A stretch of DNA of 64,000 nucleotides from the NCBI GenBank assembly GCA_022113835.1, contig JAILWY010000014.1:12893501-12957500 (forward strand), given 5' to 3'. This document shows positions 48,150-60,922 of this stretch, piece after piece (within the stretch, counting starts at the first letter, position 1; the number at the start of each line of letters is the position of its first letter). The notes below the pieces were generated by a model. That model was given only the letters and a program-made list of their open reading frames with translations. It was not told the DNA's origin and did no database searches. The position numbers and the translations under genes are program-made. Source of the DNA: Atopsyche davidsoni. Taxonomy: Eukaryota > Arthropoda > Insecta > Trichoptera > Hydrobiosidae.

Positions 48150-48560
48150 CCATAATGGAGTTAAGTACGCACATATCCATACATAACCAGCCCGCGCGTA
48201 GCTCCTGTATTGCAAATGGCGCAAGCCGAACTGTATTTTTTACATTTAATTATCCAATTGTATCGGCGAATAAAACGCGATTTATACTGCAGAAAAGGCT
48301 TTTAAAAAAGTTTATTAAATTTTGTATTAAGATTTTATGTTTTCTGCCCCGAAGACCGGCTGTAAAAGAAGGATATTATGACGATTGTGGCCAAATTGTA
48401 GTAAATATTTTACTATGCATATAAAATATAAATGCTGTACAAAGTATAAAAAATGTTATTTCGCTTCCAAATGTACGGACGAAGCATTTCGCAGATTTCA
48501 ATATGTACCAAATAGAAGCAGGATGGGAATACGATTTTTTTTAGTAAGAATTATGTTTTT
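48150..48560. promoter_or_regulatory. Small balanced-composition island
   Basis: 48160-48300 contains CpGs and homeodomain-like AT motifs (CCAATTGTATCGGCGAATAA around 48253-48272). The overlapping plus frames 48155-48424 and 48385-48576 lack a known domain and become AT-rich. It may be a conserved non-coding element. Confidence 0.25.
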
Positions 48561-51391
48561 CTACACAAATGAATAAAATCCAGAAAGTTTTCTCCCGCAT
48601 ACCTCATTTAAATCAGGTATTTACTTTTTTAAACATTTAGTTTCAAGGTTTAATTTTAATGATCAATGTATATAGAGCAAATAAAATACATAATATGTAG
48701 CTTTGATTCACCTTGATCAGTGTTTCAATGCAAAATTAATAAATTCAGATAGTAATAAATGAATGTAGTGAGGTTCAAGCAACTTTAAAATAGTCGGAAT
48801 ATTACTTTTAACAAAAACAATAACTCAAAAAATACGTTTATAAATTATAAGTAATTTAAAAAACACGTTGGATTATTTATTAATTTAATAGTTTATTTTT
48901 TGTTAGAATTCAAATTTATGTCATAATAATAATTTTTACTCAGTATTTATCAAAAGTTTTATGGTGCTATTGAATGTCGAAAAAGCTCCCGCTGTCCATG
49001 TGGCAATTGAGGTTTCTAACCATTCGGTTTTTTTTATATAAAGATATTTTTTTCTTGAAAAAGATTGCATTTTGCACATATATGTTTACCCAACGATGTT
49101 AATACTATAATATTTAATAGATTCACGTACATCAGATAAAAACCACCCTTTAGTAGTGAAGTCATGTCATATTATTTGGTAGTTCTATTTGGGAGGGTGG
49201 AAGTTCAATACCCTGGGTGTAGTAATGTTTGTACTTTTGCACCAAGGGTTAGTTATTTTGCTCTTAGATAACAAAATAGCCATTTTCAATTCAGATTTAT
49301 ATACTTGTGAGGTTGTTTTAATTTATATATTTTTCTTTTTTACTAAATGGTTTGTTTAGATATTGACTAAGTACTTATATATAAATAAATATTTTAAAAC
49401 TAAACAGTATTTTTTTTTTTTTTACATTTTTCAAAAACATACAATTGATAATCATTGTTAATAATTTTAATTTTGCTTAACGTATGATTAATTTCAATAA
49501 AACTTGTTATTTGTAAGGTAGTATAGTGTTCAAGTTATACAATTTTAGCATCTAAATCATACTACATTTGATTAGTCTACGGTGCTAGGAGAATATTTTT
49601 TGTGGTCAGCGCTTTAGCCTTTCAACAGCTACGTCAAATTCTGACAGCACTCCATTATGATGCAGCCCTCAAAGGGTGAAAGCGATTAATATTTTTTTTT
49701 CAAATTGTACTAATTACAACTATACAATATTACCAAACTTACCACTTTTTTATGAATTCTTTAATCAATGTTATTAAGGTTATAAGTCCGATTAAAAATA
49801 ATGAAAATAAAAGAAGTTCACGTGTACATATTTTTGTAAGTATTTATATGTAAATATATATTCATACTTTGAAGTAACTCTTAACCTTTAAAATAATCAA
49901 CCATCATAATTGATCTGAGTTCTAAAAGGTTTCTCATTTGTAGTTTTATTGTATTATTTATATTTTTAATTCACTTTGGGTATCTTTTTTTAATATTCAA
50001 TGATTCACTATTTTATTATTCTTGCACATCCCCAACCCAGCATTTATTTAATTGATTTTGCTCATATACTTTTATAATTATTCTCGCTCACGTAGATGTA
50101 TCATATTCTGTACAAATGTGCGCAGCATGTACATTTATATTTTCATATTATGTTTCGGTTTTATTAATGCTCCATGCACCGCACACACGAAAAAAAGCCT
50201 AGGCAGGTATATAACACCCCTCCTCTGCTGAGGGAGGGATCAATACATGTTTTTAAATTTATTATGTGATTTGAATTTGTTGAAACTTATGCGCAATCAA
50301 CTGCGGCAAAATCGTATTTTTTAAAATTATTTATAAATTTGTATATTTTGTATTTTCAAAAACCTAAAATAATATTTTTTTGTTGTAAAAATAGATATTT
50401 TTTAATTTCGTGTTTTAATCGCAATGATTAGAGAACAAGTTCTTCAATAACTTGTGTTAATGAAATGTCAACTAGGGTTTCTTTAAAAAAAATCTTACAA
50501 ATTATTTTGACATGTTTAATTTATGAGTTGAGTTTTCTGTATTTGAGGCTTCTGTCTAAACTAGTAAATACTACTTACTTATTTCAAAGCGTGAGGTTTA
50601 AAGATAAATAACAAAAAATAGGAGATTTTTTATCAATATTGACGAGCCTTCATTGCGGGAGCCCCTTAGATCTCAATAATACAAATATACATTAATACAA
50701 TTTAAATGAAGTAACTGTTACCACGAAAGCAAAAAATATTAGACGCTATTTATATATTAACTAATATAAGAATATCAAAACAAAAACAACAAAAAAAACT
50801 TTATTGCACTATTACCTTGGTAAAACGCTTGTTTTTGAATAACATAGACTATTTGTCTTATTTTTGAATTCAATTGCTAAAAAAATTGTTTAGAATTTAA
50901 TATTTTAACTGATAATCTTTAAAATTATCAAAAACAAAAATAAAAATTTCATTTACATCTCAATTTTCGTGAATTACAAGTGAAAAGTTTATTATTTTGC
51001 ACATATGATTCCACGCACTCACAAATGTTATTATAAACCAGCTTCGTAGGTCTATTTTTTTAAGGATCATACATATCCTCTGTTATTCTGATAAGAAAAC
51101 AACAATTTTTTATTCGTGCATTATTCTAGAGATATGTTCTATTCCCAGGCTTTACATACAAAATCTTCAGCGCCAATCCACACCCAACACGGTTAAGCGT
51201 GTTATCATATTTTGATACCACTAGAACGGTAATTTTTGGCATAATATTTTCATGATTATAGTCAGACAAACCATTCTCTTTCTTGATCGTCAATCTTAGC
51301 TCAATACATAATAGCAAGAAAATTGATTAAACAAAATGTGCTGAGAGAATATACAAAATGTGCTGTCCGTACTTGTTACACTTATAGCATA
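48561..51391. other. AT-rich non-coding stretch
   Basis: No gene in 2.8 kb. 49138-49225 has an inverted pair (ACCACCCTTTAG and GGGAGGGTGG) and a B-box-like AGTTCAATACCC, perhaps a degraded tRNA-derived repeat. The minus frame 51126-51317 has no domain. Confidence 0.5.
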
Positions 51392-51644
51392 CTAGCGGAT
51401 ACCCTGCGTGTGCTACTACGCTGTTTTCATGCTGTTGGGGAGTTTCAGCAGCTCTTGCTGTAGTAGCTCTGATTCGAACTTGTTCTAGACGTGTTTCTTG
51501 TTTTTCGACTCTTGACTGTCGCTCTCTCAACCTTTTTGGCTCCAAACGCACTTCATGTTGTCCGTCAGTTTCGGCTGCTCTTTCGGCTCGTTTTCGTTTC
51601 GCATCTGCTGTATTTCTTCCAATTACAGCTCTTTTCGGTGCCAT
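51327..51644 (-). pseudogene. N-terminal fragment of Helitron Rep/helicase ORF
   Basis: Starting at the ATG at 51644, the product begins MAPKRAVIGRNTADAKRKR and continues with a charged repeat: RAAETDGQHEVRL, then KRLRERQSR, and RAAETPQQHE. This is the repetitive Arg/Glu-rich N-terminal region of insect Helitron proteins, in which a short unit of the form RxxETxxQHxxRL recurs. After about 84 codons the frame crosses the element's CTAG end and runs 22 codons into flanking DNA. It lacks the zinc-finger, HUH Rep and SF1 helicase domains, so it has no catalytic capacity. An upstream in-frame ATG at 51713 lies in the TA-rich leader and is less likely to be the start. Confidence 0.8.
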
Positions 51645-51662
51645 TTTTTCATATATAAATAT

Positions 51663-51693
<31 letters not shown>

Positions 51694-52016
51694 TATGTAT
51701 TTGATAACCACAAATCATAAAACTCTCTGTTTTGAATGACAGATCAGTGATTTTGTTTTGAGAGTTCTTTTTTCAAATTTTTTGCGATGAACGATGTCAA
51801 TGAAAAATTTTGTATGTAAAATGTAAAAAATCGACTTAATTAATTAACTAAATGTGTTTAATGCATTGTTTTAGTGGTCTAAAACCATCTTCGTATTATT
51901 GCCTTTCAAATGAAAACGGTTTAGAGCACATCGGTTTGATGGTTTTAAAGCTTAGCGCAGCCGATTAACCGCCGGTTTTTGAGTTAGTATTTTATATATA
52001 TATATATATATATAGA
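51392..52016 (-). mobile_element. Non-autonomous Helitron (625 bp), both ends intact
   Basis: On the minus strand the element starts TCTATATATATATA at 52016, preceded by A, and ends CCGCTAG at 51392, followed by T. This is the A|TC...CTRR|T pattern of Helitron insertion without target duplication. A short hairpin (GCGT, bulged A, GT, AGC loop, AC, ACGC) ends about 13 bases before CTAG, as Helitron 3' ends require. Behind the TA-rich 5' end comes AAATACTAACTCAAAAACCG then GCGGTTAATCGGCTGCG, a typical leader. It encodes only the first 84 residues of a Helitron protein joined directly to the 3' terminus, so Rep and helicase domains have been deleted. Confidence 0.85.
51663..51697. repeat. TA-rich microsatellite inside the Helitron
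   Basis: Alternating ATAT with a few ACAT interruptions. A second TA tract at 51992-52014 forms the element's extreme 5' end. Confidence 0.85.
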
Positions 52017-52089
52017 TTAGAGTTCTCTATCATATAAAATCTGAGATGTATTAACTTGGGTTTATTAAAAAAATAGGTTTGCATTTAAA

Positions 52090-52420
52090 TAAAACGCGTC
52101 TCACTTTCGCGCGGGCTGTGACGATGCCACGCGATTGGGCCGGCGTACCTCCCCGCCGCCCCCTCGCCGCCCAGCCCGCCCTCCGCCCGCTTCCATATCC
52201 GCTATGTAATGTTTAATTTACCCTTTTATTTACTTTTTGCCATGTTTTTTGTCGTGTACGCGTCCGCCACGCACACGCGTGAGAGCCTGGGTGTGTTGGC
52301 GCACTAACACAGCCGATTGACCGCGGCTTTTCACCGGTCAGATAGGTTATAAAGGATGTTATGTGCGCGCGGCCGGGGTATGCTTCATGCAAAGCGTGTA
52401 TCGCAGCCTCAAATGTTCTA
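52090..52420. promoter_or_regulatory. GC-rich island
   Basis: 52130-52200 is CpG- and C-run-rich (CCTCCCCGCCGCCCCCTCGC around 52149-52168). 52250-52400 has CGCGTCCGCCACGCACACGCG and GCGCGCGGCCGGGG segments. The minus frame 52213-52518 contains a CA/CG-repeat translation and has no domain. A candidate regulatory element. Confidence 0.35.
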
Positions 52421-53070
52421 GAAAAAATGTATGTTTTAAAATATTGATACATACAAAACAGATAATCACAATAAAAATCTATCAATTCCATTTGTTTGAA
52501 TTTCGTCTTATTTTTCAATAAGACTAAAAAAACAAATTAAATGTTTTCGAAGCGTTGATTTGTTTTTTTAGCTGTTGAGCTGCTTGATTTCTCTTAATAC
52601 CCCGTCTTCAATAATTTTTGGGCACCAAAATTTCGGAGGACTGAAAATGTTGGGTAGCAACTCATAATAAAGGCTGTCAAAACTCAGGAACATACCTAAT
52701 TAAACAAGCTATTTACAGAGATAAAAAATCATTTTAAATATTTCCAGCTTATTAAAACTCTTACATATGTTTGGAAATCACAAATTAAACCTCTGTTGAT
52801 GAATAATATTAAGAAATTCAATATTTTCGACAGAGAGTACTTGGTGGAATTCCATTTTAATATTTTTGAATAAAATACTTGAGTGATTTTATTCAAAAAT
52901 ATTAGAATAATATTACTTATTGGATATTAATATTGAACTACGTTTTTCACTTTTTCGTTCTGTTAAAAATACAAGTTTATAGTATTTTATACTCACACAG
53001 TCCTAAAGCACCGAAAATTACAAGATTTAATAATAAAATTGAAAAATTCTAAGTTTTTACAATTTTGTAT
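52421..53070. other. AT-rich stretch with a long perfect hairpin
   Basis: TAATATTTTTGAATAAAAT at 52858-52876, a 9-base loop and its exact reverse complement at 52886-52904 form a 19-bp perfect hairpin. The rest is featureless. Confidence 0.7.
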
Positions 53071-53220
53071 TTTGGCTGGCTCGTTGGCTCAATGGTTGGG
53101 TCATTCGATCCGTAATTGAATAGGTCCCGATTCGATCTCGGTTCCGACTCCCAAACTGACGTAATTGGGGTCATATTTACTGACACCGCATGTGTCAATA
53201 TAAATAATTATAAAATACTC
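53071..53220 (+). repeat. tRNA-derived SINE
   Basis: TGGCTCAATGG at 53085-53095 matches a pol III A-box. GATTCGATCTC at 53129-53139, and also GGTTCCGACTCC at 53140-53151, match a B-box at tRNA-like spacing. The 5' end (GGCTGGCTCGT) does not pair with any 3' acceptor strand, so it is not a tRNA gene. The tRNA-like head is followed by a unique body (CTGACGTAATTGGGGTCATA around 53156-53175) and an AT-rich tail with TATAAATAATTATAAAATA. Confidence 0.7.
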
Positions 53221-54329
53221 TCCCTTTGTGACACTACTTTAGACATAGAAATATTGTAAATCAAGCCGATTCTCAGAGTCACGCGTTTATTTTCGAGCCA
53301 CAGGTTCTTAGATGTTTCTCTACCCATGATCCTATCTTTTGTCATTATGTGAGAAGACCATATCTAGTATATCTTCAGTATATAAAATAGTTTTGCTAAA
53401 AGTTTAAACAATGTAGATGATGTTGCTTTTGATTGATAATATCTTCTTAGCTCGTTCCTTGTGACTGTTTTGCATAAGTTCTTTTTAAAAGTACATTCAT
53501 GGTGATAATATTTTTATGAACATAAAATTTTTAAAATGCACGTCTGAGGCATGCTAATTTTTTAAAAAAAAAATCGTTTTTATCAAATTTTATTAAGTTA
53601 AATATGATGAAATGTTTTATTGGTTTAAAAGTTACGCGAATTCGTTTATTCATAAATATTAAAACTAGAAGCTAATTAAAGTTTATTACGAATTCCAAAT
53701 ACACACAATTAATTCGCAACTCTTCAAAATTTTCATGACGCAGTGTTTTATTATGGGGAAGTTTTAAGGTCTTTGAAATTCGTTGAATATTATTTGTTTA
53801 AATTTTGCTGTACTTCATTCTCATTAAAAAAAAACGCACACTTTTCGTTGTAAGCATTTTCAAAATATATTTGAAACCATCAATTGGATAAGTTGAAAAA
53901 AACTTCATTTTTAACTGTAACGTTAAAAAAATCATTGTAACGTTATCATACTTTGCCAAATAATTATTTTTTTATTTCGGTTTTAAGATGGTTTCTCTCG
54001 GTATTCAATTTTGAATTAAAAATAGGGTGGAACTTGACTAAGTAAAAATTAGTAAATAAAACTGATAACTTCATGAAAATGTTGTCTTAGATAAGATTGT
54101 CTAAAATTTATTTCTTTTTCGATATTAATCGCAAATGTGAACGTTACGTACTTGAAAAAAATAAAGACTTCATTCAAGCACAAACAACCCGATTTTCAGA
54201 AATATACAATGTGTAATTATATATATGTTGTAACAGTTAATAAACATTGAATATTTATTTATTTCTCGGAATATGAAACGAAAACACGTGTCACGTAATT
54301 TTAAATTGGTAATTTATTTGTTTTAACTT
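53221..54329. other. AT-rich non-coding stretch
   Basis: Nothing recognisable except a mixed patch at 53250-53340 that may continue the preceding repeat. Confidence 0.55.
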
Positions 54330-54590
54330 TAAAATATGCGCATACCCTCTTTGCAGTGGGAATGTGTTTCGTGGGATGTAGCCTGAGGACATTTGAGGGA
54401 ACTCTTCTACCGTACAAAACAGTGGCGGCCCGGGGATGGGCGAGTGAGCTCGCTTAAAGGAGGCTTTGCCCCATCCCCCCATTGGGCCCCCATAACGATG
54501 GTGTCAACACGAAATCAGGACGAGTCGGAAAAACAACCTATGTTGTATTGTATTGATTATTTCAATGAGACCTTCTAATTTTGACAATCT
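54330..54590. repeat. Mixed-composition patch, probable transposable-element fragment
   Basis: GGCGGCCCGGGGATGGGCGA around 54423-54442 and TTTGCCCCATCCCCCCATTG around 54464-54483 form an imperfect inverted pair. Frames are open on both strands (54393-54578 plus, 54291-54482 minus). There is no cellular protein resemblance. It is probably part of a repeat, but no second copy is present here to prove it. Confidence 0.35.
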
Positions 54591-55059
54591 GGTTATCGAA
54601 ATGTTAAAATGGTTAAATCATTGCTTTCGTTATTAAATCGAAAGCAATGATTTATGTGTATATTTATATATTAAAAAAAATTAGTTTGATTATATCAAAC
54701 ATCAATCAATAATCTGTTTCATTAAGATGACGCCTCTTTCATAAATAGCACATCCAGTATTATATAATGTTTTTCATTTTTACATTATTGTAATATATCA
54801 ATAATGCGATTTCAATACAAGTATTTCCAAACAGAACTAAAATAAGATAAATGCAATATTATCATATTTAGTGTGACCTGATATTGAGAAAATGTGTACT
54901 TAAAATTATTAAATAAAATTTTTTGGTTAAGCTTTATGATCTATTGCTTTGAGATTATATTTGATTGTATTATAAATTCTTATTCACATAATAATGATTT
55001 ACTAAACTATCTTTGAATGTCTCTAGATTTTTTGGCTTTGAAATTATGAAACACACAAA
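54591..55059. other. AT-rich stretch with a 15-bp perfect hairpin
   Basis: AAATCATTGCTTTCG (54615-54629) and its reverse complement (54639-54653) flank a 9-base loop. The shared 11-mer GACGCCTCTTT lies at 54729-54739. No gene. Confidence 0.65.
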
Positions 55060-55380
55060 TACGAAACGCACGTATCGCCCCTGATGGTACACGATGGACG
55101 TTCTCGTTTACCTCCCCGTAAAGATATTCTGCCTAAAGAGGTTTAACTACCTTCCTCAGTCCATATTCGCTATTTATCGCAGGTACATAAAAATAACAGA
55201 TAAAATGTGCAAACTTGGAAACCCAATAGGGTTTATATGACGAATTGGTGAATGCGAATTTTTAGTAGGGGAATTCGCCCGTCCCCTGTCGGTGTTTTCC
55301 ACCGACGCGAGAAGTGGGTGCGAAGTTGAAGCATATGCTATGCCAGAATAGCTTCCCCTTGGTTAGGAAGACCTTTCAAA
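55060..55380. repeat. Mixed-composition patch, possible repeat fragment
   Basis: ACGCACGTATCGCCCCTGAT at about 55068-55087 and GTCCCCTGTCGGTGTTTTCC, then ACCGACGCGAG, around 55281-55311 contrast with AT-rich flanks. GTCGGTG/CACCGAC pairs locally. No frame or partner found. Confidence 0.3.
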
Positions 55381-58300
55381 TATAACATTCTTACCACATT
55401 AGAGTATTTTTTTTTACTAATACATTATTTTATATTTTAAATTCTCAAAAAACATAAATATAATAATATTGTTTTATATTTTGTATCAAACCAGCCATTT
55501 TTTTATAAACACCAGCAAACCCGTTGCTTCCACGTTTTTAAAAATAAAATATTTAATTAACAAAATATGGTCAATTTTTTATGTTTTTCAGAAAACAAAT
55601 TGTTTTTATTTTAGGGTAGCTAAATTTTTATTGAAAATCTGCGAATGGGTTTATATTTTGTATTTTTATTATAAAGAAGTATTTATTTTAAATCTGGTAA
55701 GGGTACTTTGTATATTTTTGAAATATGGTTGATAATTTTATTTTCTTGAAGAAGTCAAATATATCTCAATTAAATGCCCAAATGACCGAATCCATACGCA
55801 TACAATATTCTTCAGAGTTATTATATATATTTTTTAAAACACATTATACTTTCTATTACTTTTAATATATACTTTAAAATTATTTTAAAAAAACCATATT
55901 TTATGTTGCGTTTATAGTAAAAATATGAATTTTTCGAAATTTTCGATTGTGTAGTTATTGATAATGTGTAAAATTTCCACGAGTACTTTTAATTATTTTT
56001 TGTTGCTAATTTAAAACGAGTTAAACATTTATACGATAAAACAAAAAAATGTTCCATAAAAAAATATTATTTACTACCATAATAGAATAACTCTAGCGGG
56101 AAATGCCTTAAACATTTACACCCCTTAAAAGTAAGGGATGAGGGATGATTTTATAGCACTGATGAAAAAGCTCTGTGAAAAGCTCAGTAGATGGCGTTGG
56201 TATTTTTATTTTAAGGGAAGTAACAGGCTTATTTACTGCCCGATATAGCTTTCTTTAAAGCTAATTTTTTATTTAAAAAATCAAAAAACTGTTTGATCAT
56301 TTTACAAAACGTTTTTTTTTTTTTGAGAATTTTCATTAATTACTTCGTCTAACATATTTTTCATCTACAATAAAAATTATGTTTGTTATTTTATTTTCTT
56401 GATAAATTTCTATATGTAAAATCAAAAAAACTATTTTGATATTTTTTGTCAAAAATATTGATCTATAATAATATAATCTTATATAAGAATATTATAATAT
56501 TATAATAATATAATAATATAATAATACAAATATAATCTTGAAAATAGAAAAAAAACGATCATTAAATACATTCATAAGTAAAAAAAAATGATTTTGAAAA
56601 GGGATAAAAAAACAAACAATTATTCATAATTAATTTATTTTGCCGTAGTAGGTATTCAATACATTCCATATTATAAGGTATATACGCTATCAATGTAATA
56701 ATTTGTTCACAAAATATCATTTTTTAAGTAATACCTAATGCCTAAGAGTTAATATTATGTTTTATATTTAAGTTGAAATATTTTACATTTATAAAACATA
56801 CATTGAAAGCATGAAAGGCAATCAACATTGACAGATCGGTACAGCTACACGATACAAATACATGTTGTAACTAATAATAAAGGAATTTTTATTTTACATA
56901 TCATAATGAGATTGAGCCACTTACTCATAAAACTATGAATTAAAACTTATTTAAAATTATATTTCTTAAAAATACATAAAAAACAATTTTTATTTTGGCA
57001 CGGGTCAATGGCAATTTATTATAATAAAAAATATCATAAAACTCTCCTGTTACGTGTCTGATATAATTGCTGCAGAGTTATATAATTTATGTTTTTGTCG
57101 AGAAAGTAGAAATTGTATATTATTCTTTCCGTAACAGTTATATTTTCACTAGCCAATAGTTACATGACAAAAGCTAATTTTATTGGTATAAGATAATTAA
57201 TCGAAGAATTCAAAAGCATCTCTTGCCTTATCTGTTTAATTACAGATATTTATATTTCATCTTAATTTGACAAAAAAAGTATGATAAACATAGATTTTAA
57301 TGAAATTATTTAAGATTTCAAAAATAAAAATAGCCTTCTGATATTTGTCTCATCCACGATATTGTCATTCAATATATAAGTCACTGATTTAAACTTATTG
57401 AAATTATTTTGTGGTTATGTTAGCAGTTTTAAAGTGCTTACGATTTTGGTGACGCTGAGTTTTGAAATGTGCATACATATTGAAAAACAGCTTTTTTATT
57501 TTCGTATCTATTTTTTCAACCTTCTTTATTCGCCAGTATTGACACCACAACCTTAAAATATTACCCATTTTCGGGTTTCTCAACCGCATATTCATTCAAT
57601 TACTTAATTCCTAAATAAAAGTATCGATTTGAAATATTGCCAAAAAATTATCATAAATTTATGAACGGACCCAATTTTCAAATAAATTTAAAAATGATGC
57701 ATGCATCTTCACTTCACGTTTTAAAACTAATATAATTTTCATATTGTATTTATTTTCCTGCTTAGAGCTTTTTTCTGATTTTTATAATTTTTTGTCATTT
57801 TTCTGAGTATGTTTGCTTTGCTATATATCCAACTATGCAGTAAAGAGATTCTAGGTGTATTAAATGAAATATTAAATATATACATACACTATACATCGAG
57901 TTTAATTTGAACTAAAAGTTATTTGATTTTCATAAATACAAATTATTACAAAATCATACTTTTCATCTTTCAGCGAATACTTTACAAATAATGCTTATTT
58001 TATAGGTTCATTTCAGATTAAATAGGTTAAGAAGCTTAGTACTAAATCAAAATGAATTTCTATGGAATATTAAGTGATTTCTCTTTTAACTTGCTATTTG
58101 AACACTTAAAAGCAGATTTTTTTTTTAATTGTTCACATAAATACATTTTTTATGTCATATATTTATATAATCATACGTTCTTCATTTACTAAATTTTTTC
58201 CAAACAATTTACCAATGTTATTCTAAAATGAATCTGTTTAAATTACAATGCTTTTTTGTAAAAAAAGAATACAAATTATTTATACATTATTTTACATTTG

Positions 58301-59679
58301 GTTTCTTAAAGATATGCTGGTTATTTGGTTTTAAAACATTTTTTTGTGAGTTGGAATATGAAAGGTTGTCAAAATTCATATTATTCTATCATTTAAATGT
58401 ATAAAGGTATAATTCAATGATGAGTTCAACAACTAGTAAAGTATTTAATATTTAAACCACATTAATTAAGAAAAAAAAAACATATTCGGTTTAACATTAT
58501 TTATAAATTAACCGAATTTGTAAAAATATATATATGGAGTTGAAAATCGGTATGATTTTCAGTATAACGCTTTTATTTTGAAGTTAAACTAAAAATATTT
58601 ATTATGTGACTTTTTTTCACATTATCGATTAACCCATGTCTTTTATAATTTATTTTATTCATTAAAAAGATAAATGTTAACAGCCAGAACGTGTGAAAAT
58701 CATTTTACCGTTATTTGTTTTCAAATAATATTTTTCATCATCGAGAAGTTGACTTAAGTAATATATTATTTCTAAGGTAAACATTTGAACTGGTACCTGA
58801 TATCAATTTTTTTAGCTAGGTGCCATACGACTTAGAATTTTGAGATATTAGTTATAAGTATTCTCTTTATTTTTATTTTAATAAAGGAAAATAATCAATA
58901 TTTTATAATTAAAATGATAGCTCACTTAAAAATCAAATGTTTTCATATGCTTATTGAAGGTAATTGGAAAAAAATATTATTGATGATTATAACTTTCTTA
59001 GTGTTTATTGCTTGATGTTTTTATTATTTATACGTGTTATTGGATTGCATTCAAAATTGATTAATAAAAACTAATTTTACTAAACACAAACCGTCAAATA
59101 CAAATGTTCCAATATATATTTTAGGTACACTGACTAAAAAATCATCTCAATAATATGCTTTATTATTATTTACCTACAATTTAAACACGACTTAGGAATT
59201 TTAATGAATTGATGAATATTTTTTTATATACATTAGGTTTTCAAAAAATTACAATATAAACATTTAATTTTTCTTATTCTAGATACTGGATAAGTTTGTT
59301 ATATTAATATTTAATTTAATGATAGATTTAGGCTTGCAATTGAATATTGACCGAATTTAAAAAAGCACTAAAACCATGGCTTCATTCATATTTTGCCGTG
59401 CAAAAATGATAACATACAAAACAGTTACTTTAACCAAAAAAGTGAAAACCAAAGGTATATTTGTAATTTAAAATTATTAACAATGATCAAATGCGAACGA
59501 TAATCGTAAAATTTAAAAATAAATTACATTTATATTTATTACGTAAGCTTCCTTATTTAGAGAAGAATGAGATTTTTCTACTAAACTTCTGTATTATTTG
59601 TATTATATTATAACTATTGATGTTACTTTTCATATGATGGTCCAATGTCCACAATTTATAAAAACGTTTTTTTACAGTT
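55381..59679. other. Long AT-rich non-coding stretch downstream of the gene
   Basis: No supported gene in 4.3 kb. AT-biased frames (55469-55732 plus, 57404-57595 minus) are treated as chance. CAGTAGATGGCGTT at 56185-56198 resembles an insect CTCF-type site. 56490-56526 is an (ATA)n microsatellite. Confidence 0.5.
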
Positions 59680-60922
59680 GTATTGCTTATTTCTTTTATT
59701 TTATTCATAACTTGATCTTACGATGTTTGGTAAGAACTGTCTTGGTGTAAACTATCAACTTGGAACAGATAAGTTCTATTCGATCGGGTGATGAGACCTT
59801 GCTTTTCTTTCTGGATACATATATCGAAATAAATAAATTCAACAGAATCAATATTTGAGATTAACGTCGAACACGACATCACCTAAAGTAAAAAATTGCA
59901 CGTATACCGGCACGTACAAATATATAGTGAATATCTGTACATAATCTTGAACCCTGGTTATTACTACTTGTCACAGAGGTTCACAGATTCTAATGTATAA
60001 TCATATTTTGAAATGAAATATTGTTGAATGCAATAAGACATGGTAAAATAAATAATATCCGTGTAAATAAATAATATAACAGTAAATGTATCAATATGCA
60101 CTCATCTATGTATTGCTCTTGGAATCTTGATAATTGATACACTAAAGAAGCATTGATCCAATTCAGCATTCTCTACATTATCATTCTCGAATGCCAGCCA
60201 CACTATTAAAATAATTCTGTCTTTGCCAACTCAAAGTAAAGAAATGCTAAGTTATAAAGAATATCTTCCAGCAGATAGTATTGTAGCAGAATATGTCACG
60301 ATTTTTCTAAACAATACCATTTTGTCTGTCAATCCAAAAAAGTCAACCAAAGTGTATGTGTAGACACAATTCAACAGAAGCAACATTTTGAAAACATTGT
60401 TTAATTTAAAACGTGCCAGCCAACAGATTATGTATAGAGCTTTATGGAATATTTTTTATCCTCCAGATTACCACTCTTTTCTTGTGTAACAAGCAAAGTA
60501 AAATTTAGATATCATGCTATGCCTAATGTACAAGAAATATCATTTTTCTTAACATCACTTTAACTAGAATTACTCGAGCGACTCATGATCTAACTGTGTC
60601 ATCTTGCTATGAACTAAAAATATATTAAATATTTCATAAAACCTAGACAAGGAACAAATAGCACCTAAGACTCTTTTCCTGATGCCAAATCAGTTTCAAT
60701 CATTGATGAGTTATGCCCTTGTCCCAACAAAACTGTCCTTGTACAGCGTGATTTTTGTTATAAACATCGCGTTATTTAAAGTTACAATGATTTAATTATC
60801 AAAAAATTGTAAGAACCTTCGTGTTGGTATATTTTCCACAATCGATGTGAATATAATTTTTTTTTTAATAAAATTTATTTTGAATTACGAAACTTATAAT
60901 CTTCGTTGCATTCTGAAACAAG
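59680..60922 (-). other. Probable 3'UTR of the right-end gene
   Basis: Directly after the stop codon the sequence is less AT-extreme and lacks the A/T runs typical of the desert, for about 1.2 kb. On the minus strand AATAAA signals occur at 60879-60874, about 45 bases after the stop, and at 59700-59695, where the composition returns to the AT-rich background. A long 3'UTR ending near 59,680 fits, with the proximal signal as an alternative short form. The exact end is inferred. Confidence 0.4.

Noticed and set aside
53084..53151. Possible tRNA gene with A and B boxes
   Set aside because: The 5' and 3' ends do not pair into an acceptor stem and no convincing anticodon arm is seen, so it was called a tRNA-derived SINE.
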